A DNA stretch of 11,291 nt from Deltaproteobacteria bacterium UBA2385 (GTDB lineage Bacteria; Myxococcota_A; UBA796; UBA2385), in contig DDSR01000454.1 of the NCBI GenBank assembly GCA_002343455.1, forward strand, positions 1 through 11,291, in the 5' to 3' direction. The notes below the pieces were generated by a model, which saw only the letters and a list, made by a program, of their open reading frames with translations, had not been told where the DNA came from and ran no database searches. Of this stretch, positions 1-6,591 are shown in pieces. Numbering within the stretch: the stretch's first letter is position 1; every line of letters starts with the position of its first letter. The position numbers and the translations under genes were made by a program.

Positions 1-99
1 CGCCTTGCCGGTCCCGCGGGCCACTAGGTCGCCGGTCTCGACGAGCACCTTGAGCCGGCACCTGAGAGCACGCCCAGCGGCGTTGGAGGGGTGAGCTTC
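1..99 (-). other. Possible remnant of a leftward winged-helix gene, cut by the window edge
   Basis: On the minus strand, the frame open from base 99 to the left edge encodes LKVLVETGDLVARGTGKA near the edge. This resembles the recognition helix and wing of a winged-helix domain, where a 'G-x-G-K/R' turn commonly precedes a Thr/Tyr strand. The frame is closed upstream by a TAG at 100-102 and has no ATG, so either the gene starts at an internal GTG or its front has been lost. The rest lies outside the window. This is weak evidence from about 20 residues, and chance coding in GC-rich DNA cannot be excluded. Confidence 0.25.
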
Positions 100-109
100 C
101 TAAATTGAC

Positions 110-149
110 TTACTTTCCTCCTGTGGAAGGACGCGGTATATACGAAGCA
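110..149 (+). promoter_or_regulatory. Candidate promoter of the AbiE-like pair, possibly leaderless
   Basis: Bases 100-145 are clearly poorer in GC than their surroundings. A -10-like TATATA at 137-142 ends only 6 bases before the ATG at 149, which would place transcription start at or near the A of the start codon. No Shine-Dalgarno sequence sits at a usable distance: GGAAGGA at 125-131 is 17 bases away. A -35 partner is poor (TTACTT at 110-115 or TTTCCT at 114-119). GTATATAC at 136-143 is a perfect palindrome overlapping the -10, a plausible place for autorepression, as known AbiEi antitoxins repress their own promoters. This is an inference. Confidence 0.35.
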
Positions 150-1165
150 TGAACTGGGAACGTGAAGCCGCGTTGAGACTCCCGCCGCTGCTGGAAGGCT
201 GGCTCCGTGCACCCGTCGAGGTGCTCTCCGAGGCTCCGCGCGAGATCGATCTGGCGCTTCAGTCAGGCGGACGCACCCTCCTTGTCGAGGTGAAGGGCTC
301 TGACGACATCGCCACCTTGGAGCGCGCAGCGGCGCACCTCGCGCGGAGCAGGGGCGTGGGTGTGGGCGTGGGCGTCGTCGCCGTGCCGTACATGGGCCCC
401 AAGGCCCGTGAGTGGGCCGCCGGCCGCGGCTTCTCCTGGGTCGACCTCTCCGGCAACGCAGAGATCCGCGACAGCGACCTCTGCATCATCGTCGCGGGCA
501 ATTCGAACCGGTACAGCAGCGCTGGCCGTCCCAGCAACGCGTTCACGCCTCGGTACGCTCGGGTGAGCCGGGCGCTCCTGGCGCACCCGGATCGCTGGTG
601 GAAGCAGGCCGAGATCGCCGATGAGGTGGGGCTGCCCTCCGGGACCGTCAGCAAGGTCGTCCAGCGGCTCGACGGGCTCGGGCTGCTCGAACGCAACGAC
701 GCCGACGCCCTGCGCGCGAGGGCCCCCTCGCTCCTGCTCGACTCGTGGGCGCAGCGATACCGCTTCGCAGACCATGCCGTCCGCCGCTACCACCTCGCTG
801 CCCGCAGCGGCGAAGAGGCCCTGCGGACCATCGCCGAGCGGCTGGGCGATCGGCGCGGCCGCTTCGCGGCGACGGGGCTGTCTGCCGCATGGCTCTACAC
901 CGCATTCGCGGGCTTCCGGCTCAACACTTTCTTCGTCGAGCAGCACCCGGGCGACCCCGAGGCGCTGGGGCTGCGTCCCGTCGAACGAGGCGAGAACGTC
1001 TGGCTGGTCGTCCCGCGCGACGAGGGCGTGTTCTACGCGGCCTCGGAGCGGGCGACCTGGTGCGCGCACCCCGCCCAGGTCTACCTCGACCTCGCGTTCC
1101 ACCCCGAACGAGCCAAGGAGGCAGTCCAGGAGCTGCGCACTCGGTTGCTGACCTGGAGGGCCTGA
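149..1165 (+). CDS. AbiEi-like type IV antitoxin / transcriptional regulator with PD-(D/E)XK-like N-terminal domain
   Basis: A 338-residue protein that looks like the AbiEi_2 type of antitoxin. Residues about 20-100 resemble a restriction-endonuclease-like fold, with Asp34 (REIDLAL) and the E-x-K motif Glu47-Val-Lys49 (LLVEVKGSDD). A strand with WVDLSGNAEI (97-106) follows, as is usual in this family. Residues about 138-184 form a winged helix: WKQAEIADEVGLPSGTVSKV includes the helix-turn-helix and LGLLER enters the wing. The C-terminal part (about 200-338) is the conserved partner domain. It lies directly upstream of an AbiEii-like nucleotidyltransferase, the standard antitoxin-toxin order. 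The role would be to repress the operon and counteract the toxin without stably binding it. A GVGVGVGVV stretch at 69-77 comes from a hexanucleotide repeat. The start is supported by a good N-terminus and the promoter at -10. Whether the nuclease-like domain is active is unknown. Confidence 0.72.
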   Translation: MNWEREAALRLPPLLEGWLRAPVEVLSEAPREIDLALQSGGRTLLVEVKGSDDIATLERAAAHLARSRGVGVGVGVVAVPYMGPKAREWAAGRGFSWVDLSGNAEIRDSDLCIIVAGNSNRYSSAGRPSNAFTPRYARVSRALLAHPDRWWKQAEIADEVGLPSGTVSKVVQRLDGLGLLERNDADALRARAPSLLLDSWAQRYRFADHAVRRYHLAARSGEEALRTIAERLGDRRGRFAATGLSAAWLYTAFAGFRLNTFFVEQHPGDPEALGLRPVERGENVWLVVPRDEGVFYAASERATWCAHPAQVYLDLAFHPERAKEAVQELRTRLLTWRA

Positions 1166-1197
1166 TGGCCGACATGCCGACGACGGCGGGAGGATAA
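1165..1197 (+). other. Ten-codon ORF bridging antitoxin and toxin genes
   Basis: The antitoxin stop overlaps an ATG (TGATG, 1163-1167). That ATG opens a 10-codon frame (MADMPTTAGG) ending in TAA at 1195-1197, in the same frame as the nucleotidyltransferase downstream. Beyond the TAA the frame reads PAGLAEEARR and then the annotated ATG at 1228, and this looks like genuine protein. It may be a coupling ORF that delivers ribosomes to the toxin start, or the true toxin N-terminus interrupted by a stop. Confidence 0.35.
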
Positions 1198-1227
1198 CCA
1201 GCAGGGCTGGCCGAAGAGGCGCGTCGC

Positions 1228-2007
1228 ATGGCGCTCTACATCGCCACCATCTTGGGCGACATGGCCGACGAGGTGGTGATCGTAGGTGGGCTTGTGCCCT
1301 ACCTGATCGTCGACCAGGAACGCGCGCCGGAGCACCACGTAGGAACCCGCGATCTTGACCTCGGGCTCTCCCTCGGCGTCCTCGACCAGGAGCGCTACCG
1401 CGAGATCAGCCAGCGCCTGCGGGACCGCGGCTTCGAGGCCGCGCTCACCGACGAAGGCAACCAGAGGCGCCAGACATGGAAGCTGCACGAGGAGCGGATC
1501 ACCGTCGATTTCCTCATCGGACCCACGAGCGAGAACTCCCGTCCCGGGCGGCTCCAGAACCTCGAGAGCGACTTCGCGGCCATCGTCACGCCCGCCCTGC
1601 CGCTGGCCTTCGTCGACTCACTCACCGTTGCCATCGAGGGCCAGACTCCCACCGGTGAGCGCGCGAGCCGCAGCGTTCGCGTCGCCGGGCCGGCCGCGTT
1701 CGTCGTCCTCAAGGCCCACGCCTTCCGCGGGAGGGGCGAGAACAAGGACGCCTACGACCTCGTGTACGTCTTGCTCAACTACGGCCACCGGTCCGTTGCA
1801 GAAGTGGCCGAGCGCTTCGCCTTGATCGAGGACGCCCCGGAAGCGCGAGCCGCGCTTGCCATCCTCGCCGAGGACTTCGCCTCCGAAAGGCACCTCGGTC
1901 CCATGCGCAGGGCGGAGTTCCTGGGGGACCGAGACGACCCGGATCTCCGCCAGGACGCGGCGGGCGCCGTCCTCGGGTTTCTGAGGTTGGTGGGTGGGGA
2001 GCCATGA
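1228..2007 (+). CDS. AbiEii/MenT-like nucleotidyltransferase toxin
   Basis: A 259-residue protein with the nucleotidyltransferase signature: Gly20-Gly21 (VIVGGLVPYL), the metal-binding pair Asp42 and Asp44 in GTRDLDLGL, and a probable third carboxylate Asp94 in ITVDFL. The later block LKAHAFRGR...NKDAYDL (161-178) is typical of AbiEii-like proteins. Known members (AbiEii, MenT) transfer nucleotides to tRNA or other acceptors and stop growth or phage production. The gene follows the AbiEi-like antitoxin by 62 bases, so this is a likely type IV toxin-antitoxin operon. The start is uncertain. ATG 1228 has a modest GAAGAGG 8 bases upstream, while CTG 1207 lies 14 bases after a strong GGGAGGA at 1188-1194 and would add LAEEARR. 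An in-frame TAA at 1195 prevents initiation at the overlapping ATG at 1165. Confidence 0.75.
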   Translation: MALYIATILGDMADEVVIVGGLVPYLIVDQERAPEHHVGTRDLDLGLSLGVLDQERYREISQRLRDRGFEAALTDEGNQRRQTWKLHEERITVDFLIGPTSENSRPGRLQNLESDFAAIVTPALPLAFVDSLTVAIEGQTPTGERASRSVRVAGPAAFVVLKAHAFRGRGENKDAYDLVYVLLNYGHRSVAEVAERFALIEDAPEARAALAILAEDFASERHLGPMRRAEFLGDRDDPDLRQDAAGAVLGFLRLVGGEP

Positions 2008-2107
2008 GCGGCAGCCTGTATCGGCCTGTCCGACGCAGCCCCCCACCCGCCCGTCAAAGCTTGTCCCCCGACCTTTCATCCCCCCATTCCTGATCCACAC
2101 TGCCCCA

Positions 2108-3646
2108 ATGCACACCCTCTCGTCACCCCTTTGCCTGCTCCCCGTCCTCGCCCTCACCGGTTGCCTGATCAACACCGACCTCTACAACCGCAGACGCGCC
2201 GAGCTCCTCGCCGAAGGCGACCCGACGTCCACCGACGGAGGCACTCCCACCGGCACCGCGCCCATCGACGCCGACAGCGATGGTCACTCGCCTCCAGAGG
2301 ACTGCGACGACAGCGACCCGACCGTACACCCCGGCGCCGAAGAGGGCTGGCTGGACGACGGTGTCGACAACAACTGCGACGGCGTCTCCCAAGAGGCGAT
2401 GACCTGGACGAGCTCCGAGGCGACCACGATGCTGCTGGGAGAGGCCGCCGGCGACGAGCTGGGGCGCCGCATGGGCTGGTGGGAGGAAGGCTCATGCCTG
2501 TTGGTGGCGTCGACCTTCGCCGCCGAGAACGCTGGACGGGTATATGCACTGCCGGCGGGCTCGCCGGGGACCCACGAGGCGGCCTCGCTGGGTTGGTTCG
2601 AGGGGCCGTCGAGCTACAGCTACTTGGCCAACGCGGTGGCATTGCGCTCGGACGGCGTGGCGTTGCTCGCGGCGCCAGCCGGCGCCGATGGGGCGGGCGC
2701 AGCCTGGCTGGTCGACGCTGAGGCGGCCTGTGCAGGGGGGCGCGCCGACGTGTCCGAGGCCGCCCTGTTCACCATCCAAGGCACGGAGGTCGGTGAATAC
2801 TTGGGGGCAAACGCCCACTGGCTGCCCGATCTGGACGGCGATGGGGTGCAGGACCTGGTGGTGATCAGCTCGACCGCCGCTGGCGGCGCGGGCGAGGCGG
2901 TGTTCGTATTCTCCTCCACTCTGACGGGTGACACCCTGACGGCCAGCGACGCCGATGTGGTCGTGCGCGGCGAGCACGACGGGTCCGGGTTGTCGGCGGT
3001 GCATGCGGCGACCACCCGCTCGGGCACGCACTTGCTCTTCGCCCAGGCTGGCCACGCCTCGGGCAGCCACGCGGTCGCCCGGGTGCCGATCGAGTCCCTC
3101 CGCTCGGGCTCCGTAGATGACTTGATGGACGGCGCGATCGTCTCCTATTCGCCCGACGCGGCCTGGCTGGAGGTCCTGGGCGACGTGAACAACAATGGCG
3201 GAGACGACTTCATCGGCGGCGTCTGGACCTGGTCGCAGTGGGAGGTCGGCGATCTCGAAGGAACCTTCGAGGAAGACGCCGCCACGACGACCTTCACCTA
3301 CGATGAGGACGGCGAGTGGCTGACGGGCTTCGCCAGCATCGGCGACGCCGACGGCGATGGGCTGGGCGACTTCGTGATGCGCGCGGAGGATTGGCCCGCC
3401 CAGGCCGAGCAAGGAGCAATGGCGCTGGTGACGGCAGCGGACCTGACTCCAGCCAAGTCGCATGACTTCCGCGCGCGCCGACTTCACGCGCAGGGCGCCG
3501 AGGCGGGCGACTCCTTTGCCTACCGGGTCCTGCCGGTGGGCGACTTCGATGGTGACGGTCGCAAAGACCTTGCTGTCTCCTCCTACGGATCCGACACCAA
3601 CGGCTGGTCGTCGGGCGCGGTGATCTTCATGCCTTTGCCCTACTGA
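2108..3646 (+). CDS. FG-GAP repeat lipoprotein with MopE-type metal-binding motif
   Basis: A 512-residue secreted lipoprotein of unknown specific role. The start at 2108 is chosen because it gives a short signal peptide ending in the lipobox LTGC, with Cys19 as the lipidation site; an upstream GTG at 1994 would add 38 residues and bury that signal. Residues about 54-92 carry the Asp/Cys-rich MopE-type motif (DADSDGH, EDCDDSDPTVHPGAE, DGVDNNCDG), a putative metal-binding element common in myxobacterial surface proteins. The remainder is an FG-GAP/integrin-alpha-like beta-propeller with four Ca-loop motifs: DLDGDGVQDL (about 241), DVNNNGGDDF (about 359), DADGDGLGDF (about 413) and DFDGDGRKDL (about 479). 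No clear Shine-Dalgarno is visible in the 100-base gap upstream. It is not obviously related to the neighbouring TA pair. It probably sits on the cell surface or in the outer membrane. Confidence 0.82.
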   Translation: MHTLSSPLCLLPVLALTGCLINTDLYNRRRAELLAEGDPTSTDGGTPTGTAPIDADSDGHSPPEDCDDSDPTVHPGAEEGWLDDGVDNNCDGVSQEAMTWTSSEATTMLLGEAAGDELGRRMGWWEEGSCLLVASTFAAENAGRVYALPAGSPGTHEAASLGWFEGPSSYSYLANAVALRSDGVALLAAPAGADGAGAAWLVDAEAACAGGRADVSEAALFTIQGTEVGEYLGANAHWLPDLDGDGVQDLVVISSTAAGGAGEAVFVFSSTLTGDTLTASDADVVVRGEHDGSGLSAVHAATTRSGTHLLFAQAGHASGSHAVARVPIESLRSGSVDDLMDGAIVSYSPDAAWLEVLGDVNNNGGDDFIGGVWTWSQWEVGDLEGTFEEDAATTTFTYDEDGEWLTGFASIGDADGDGLGDFVMRAEDWPAQAEQGAMALVTAADLTPAKSHDFRARRLHAQGAEAGDSFAYRVLPVGDFDGDGRKDLAVSSYGSDTNGWSSGAVIFMPLPY

Positions 3647-5181
3647 TCCGGGCGCCACTGCCCGTCGGCAAATCGCTCGATCTGCCCTCGACCGCCCATC
3701 TGGTCCGCCGCGCGCCGCAGCCACTCCAGGGCGACGGCCTCTGAGTCGGGCGCGATGGCGTAGGCCACCAGAGGTTCGTTCTTACGCACCTCGTCCAGGC
3801 CCCAGGTGAGGCGAGCCACCGGCGCCCAGCCCACCGGGCGATCCGACTCCATCCAGGCCCAGGTCCCAAAGCCGATGGTCGCTCCGAGGTCGCGGGTCAG
3901 CTCTCCGATGGTCTGGCCAGTGAATCGTCGTGCGCGCGAGAGGCGCAGCACCTCGACCGTCCCGAGGCCCGCCGTGTCGACGATGCGAAGATCGGTCTCC
4001 CAGGCCATGGCTCCGATGTCGTGCAAGGCGACGACCGCCCGCGGCTCGGTCGCCTCCAGCGCGCGGGCGAGGCGCACCTTGGCGTCGGCGATGTAGACGG
4101 TGCGCCCTGGCATGTAGACGTGGGCCTCGTAGGTGCGTCGAGCAGTCGGCACCAACGCCGCGAGGATCAAGACCGCGATGAGGAGCGCCTCGGCTCGTGT
4201 TCGCCTTCCAGCTCCTCGCCGGCGAAGGTCGATCGCGGCCTGGATGCCGAGGAGGGTCGACCAGGCGACAAGCCAGGCCTCGTAGCGGTAGTACCAGCCG
4301 ACAGCACCCAAGCCGAGGTGCAGGGCCACTGTGAGAGCGAGCAGACGCGCCCGAACCGTGCCCCCCAGCCGCCCACCACGGGCCGCGTCGAGCACCCAGA
4401 CCAACACCGAGGGGAGCACGAGGACCGCCCCTCCCTCCGTGAGGTTCCCGAGCAGGTTCTGCAAGGGATGGCCATCGAGCGGCACGGACTTCATCAGCAT
4501 CCCCGCCGGCAAGGCCGGCAGGCCCTGCGCGAGGCTGAACGCGGCGAACGCGACGACCGGCATGAGCCCGGCCAGCCCTACTCGGACCGCGGCTCCCGGA
4601 CGGCGCGCGAGCAGCGCAAGGCCCGCCCAGGCGACCCCGAGGAAGAGCCCCTCGAAGCGGGTGAAGACCAGCGCCGCGAGCAGCGCCAGGGCCCCCGGCC
4701 CAGGCCCCGCCGCGCCCTCTGGCCCTTCGAGGTCCTGTATCGCCGCCGCGCCGACCGCGAGCACCAGGGCGATCTGCAAGCAGTGCTCCATGCCCAGCGC
4801 GGCCATCGCCGGCAGCGGCGCCAGCGCCGTGATGAGGAGCAACGCCAAGACCCGTGGTGCCGCGCCAAGCTCACGGGGGAGCTGGCGATCGCTCACCCAG
4901 AGCGCACTCAGCGCCGCGACCGAAGCCAGGAGCAGCGCGACCCCGGCATCGTGGCCGAGAAGCAGCAGACCCGCCGCCAGAAGGAGGCTCCACATGGGGC
5001 TGCTGCTGGCGGACGACGGCGCGCCGGGGTTGATGCCCCAAGTGCCGTCCTGGACGAGGCGCCAGGCGAGCTCGAGGTGGATGTAGGTGTCGTCCAGCGG
5101 GTAGACCCACTCGCCTCCCACGGCAGCCGTGCAGGCCATCACCAACCCGAGGATGGCGGCCACCGTACCCGCCTGCGCCAT
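3640..5181 (-). CDS. GT-C type integral membrane glycosyltransferase (GT39/AftB-like)
   Basis: About 513 residues with roughly ten hydrophobic membrane segments and a soluble C-terminal part. After the first membrane helix comes PLDDTYIHLELAW, with Asp30-Asp31, the acidic pair expected in the first extracytoplasmic loop of GT-C enzymes that use polyprenyl-phosphate sugars. It is followed by NPGAPSSASSSPMW, like the N-P-G...S-P-L-W segment of AftB/GT39-like proteins. The C-terminal region has HDIGAMAW (about 387-394) and RIVDTAGLG, also typical of this group. It would add a sugar to a cell-envelope glycan or lipid on the periplasmic side; donor and acceptor cannot be told. The start was set at ATG 5181, just before the first membrane helix. 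The frame stays open to 5379, but the added 66 residues are Arg/Pro-rich and unlike the rest. Its stop overlaps the convergent lipoprotein gene by 7 bases. Confidence 0.75.
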   Translation of the reverse strand: MAQAGTVAAILGLVMACTAAVGGEWVYPLDDTYIHLELAWRLVQDGTWGINPGAPSSASSSPMWSLLLAAGLLLLGHDAGVALLLASVAALSALWVSDRQLPRELGAAPRVLALLLITALAPLPAMAALGMEHCLQIALVLAVGAAAIQDLEGPEGAAGPGPGALALLAALVFTRFEGLFLGVAWAGLALLARRPGAAVRVGLAGLMPVVAFAAFSLAQGLPALPAGMLMKSVPLDGHPLQNLLGNLTEGGAVLVLPSVLVWVLDAARGGRLGGTVRARLLALTVALHLGLGAVGWYYRYEAWLVAWSTLLGIQAAIDLRRRGAGRRTRAEALLIAVLILAALVPTARRTYEAHVYMPGRTVYIADAKVRLARALEATEPRAVVALHDIGAMAWETDLRIVDTAGLGTVEVLRLSRARRFTGQTIGELTRDLGATIGFGTWAWMESDRPVGWAPVARLTWGLDEVRKNEPLVAYAIAPDSEAVALEWLRRAADQMGGRGQIERFADGQWRPDQ

Positions 5182-5245
5182 GGCGAGGGGGCCGTACCGT
5201 CGCAGTTGCGGGCCGAGCTGCGCGATGAGACCCCCGGATGCGCGA

Positions 5246-5269
5246 CGCCCCCCGGGGGAGCGGGGGGCG
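5246..5269. repeat. G/C inverted repeat upstream of the glycosyltransferase
   Basis: CGCCCCCC (5246-5253) and GGGGGGCG (5262-5269) form a perfect 8-bp inverted repeat around an 8-base spacer. It lies in the divergent gap between the glycosyltransferase start (5181) and the Fic gene. It could fold as a hairpin in the leader RNA or be a binding site, but a GC-rich composition makes such repeats fairly common. No T-tract follows on either side. Confidence 0.35.
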
Positions 5270-5412
5270 GTGGGGAAGATGGCTCCCCGTGGTCTGCCGC
5301 ATGTAGCACTCTGCCAGCTCGCCGGCACCCGGCTCCGAAGCCGCCTGTGGGTCCTCGGCCCCTCGACCGGCCCCGTCACCTCGTCGGTGAGCGGCTTGAT
5401 GCCGTAGCCGCG

Positions 5413-6516
5413 GTGTCCTTCCCCCTGCCTCCCGCCGACCCGCCCGTGGCCCGCACCCGCCGCTCCTTGAGCTGCTCCGACGCGCCGAGCAGGCCCTGCA
5501 GCGCCTGGAGCTCGCCGGCGCCATGGTGCCCTCGGTCGAGTGGTTCGTGTGCGTCTTCGTCCGCAAGGAGGCTGTGCTCTCCGCGCCGATCGAGGGGACG
5601 CAGGTCACCCTCCTGGACCTGCTGAAGGCGGAGGCCGCGGGTGGCCCACCCACCGACGCGGACCTGGGGGTGGTCTGCGGCCACCTGGATGCGCTGAAGC
5701 GGGCCTGGGCGGAGGTTCCGCGCCAGGACGGGCTGCCGCTCTCGATGCGCCTGCTGTCGGAGGCCCACCGCCGCCTGCTCCAGGGGGCACGTGGACGCAG
5801 CAAGCAGCCCGGCGAGGTGCGGCGGACCCAGAACTGGATCGGGGGCACCCGGCCCGGCAACGCCGCCTTCGTGCCCCCGCCTCCAAATCGCCTGCCCGAG
5901 CTGCTGAGCGACTTCGAGCGGGCCATGCACGCCGACGACGCGCTTCCCCCCCCTGGTGCGGGTGGGCCTGCTGCACGTCCAGTTCGAGACCCTGCACCCC
6001 TACCTGGACGGCAACGGGCGCCTGGGGCGGCTGCTCATCACGCTGCTGTTGCGGCACTGGGGCCTGTCGAGCCGGCCCCTGCTGTACCTGAGCCTGTTCC
6101 TCAGGCAGCACCGCGCCGAGTACTACCGGCGCCTGAGCGCGGTCCGGCAGGAGGGCGACTGGGAGGGCTGGCTGGCCTTCTTCCTGGAGGGGGTCGCCGT
6201 CGTCGCCGACGAGGCGGTCGAGACGGCCCAGCGCCTGCGCGAGGTCGTCAAAGAGGGGCGGGCGGTCCTGCTGGCGCGCCCGGACGCCACGGTCATCGCC
6301 ATCCGCCTCTTCGAGCTGCTTCCCGAGCACCCGGTCGTCACGGTGAGCCGGGTGATCACCATGCTCGACTGCTCCCGGCCCGCTGCGGGCAAGGCCTTGC
6401 AGGTGCTGGAGGCGGCGGGCATCCTGGCGCCCGTCGACGACCGCAGGCGCGACCGGGCCTGGCAGTTCACGCGCTACGTCGCGATCCTGCGGGCGGGCAC
6501 GGAGCTGGGGGACTGA
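5413..6516 (+). pseudogene. Class II Fic AMP-transferase, frameshifted
   Basis: A Fic-family gene split between frames. The first readable part gives PLLELLRRAEQALQRL (from about 5460), then FVRKEAVLSAPIEGTQ. S-x-x-x-E-G at 5580-5597 is the inhibitory-helix motif of class II Fic proteins, whose Glu blocks ATP binding. RRTQNWIGGTRPG follows. At 5946-5953 a run of eight C shifts the frame; with seven C the reading would continue as DDALPPLVRVGLLHVQFETL into the catalytic motif HPYLDGNGRLGR (His at 5995-5997). A C-terminal winged-helix-like segment ends at TGA 6514-6516. Upstream, the typical Fic N-terminal VSFPLPPADPPVA is in yet another frame (from GTG 5413), so a second frame change lies near 5450-5465. 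No good ribosome binding site is seen. Intact members AMPylate target proteins and can act as toxins. This copy is a decayed gene, a phase-variable gene, or an assembly error. Confidence 0.7.
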
Positions 6517-6540
6517 TGAGGGGGGGCGATCGGCGCGGAG

Positions 6541-6566
6541 CCCCAGGTTCAGGGGGGAACCTGGGG
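6541..6566. repeat. Perfect 10-bp inverted repeat between Fic and HTH genes
   Basis: CCCCAGGTTC (6541-6550) and GAACCTGGGG (6557-6566) are exact reverse complements separated by AGGGGG. The repeat starts 25 bases after the Fic stop and ends 25 bases before the GTG start of the duplicated-HTH protein. In RNA it would form a very stable hairpin, but no T-run follows, so it is not a standard intrinsic terminator. A palindromic operator bound by the downstream DNA-binding protein is an equally good reading. Confidence 0.55.
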
Positions 6567-6591
6567 TTCGAGTCTGGAATGGCTCCCCGTA

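Noticed and set aside
105..142. TTGACT at 105-110 as a -35 partner of TATATA at 137
   Set aside because: The spacer would be 26 bases, too long for a normal sigma-70-type promoter.
263..1102. 279-codon leftward ORF opposite the antitoxin gene
   Set aside because: No domain, and the plus strand carries a coherent winged-helix protein.
2492..3724. 410-codon leftward ORF opposite the lipoprotein gene
   Set aside because: No family features; the plus strand has a signal peptide and FG-GAP motifs.
4021..5625. 534-codon rightward ORF antisense to the glycosyltransferase
   Set aside because: Arg/Glu/Gln/Pro-rich with no recognisable domain; the opposite strand encodes clear membrane helices and GT-C motifs. 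A GC-rich shadow frame, although its last part holds the Fic N-terminal residues.
6561..6590. GGGTTCGAGTC resembling a tRNA T-arm, possibly a tRNA 3' fragment or att site
   Set aside because: The bases flanking the putative T-loop do not pair into a 5-bp stem, and no other tRNA arms or CCA-proximal stem are seen.
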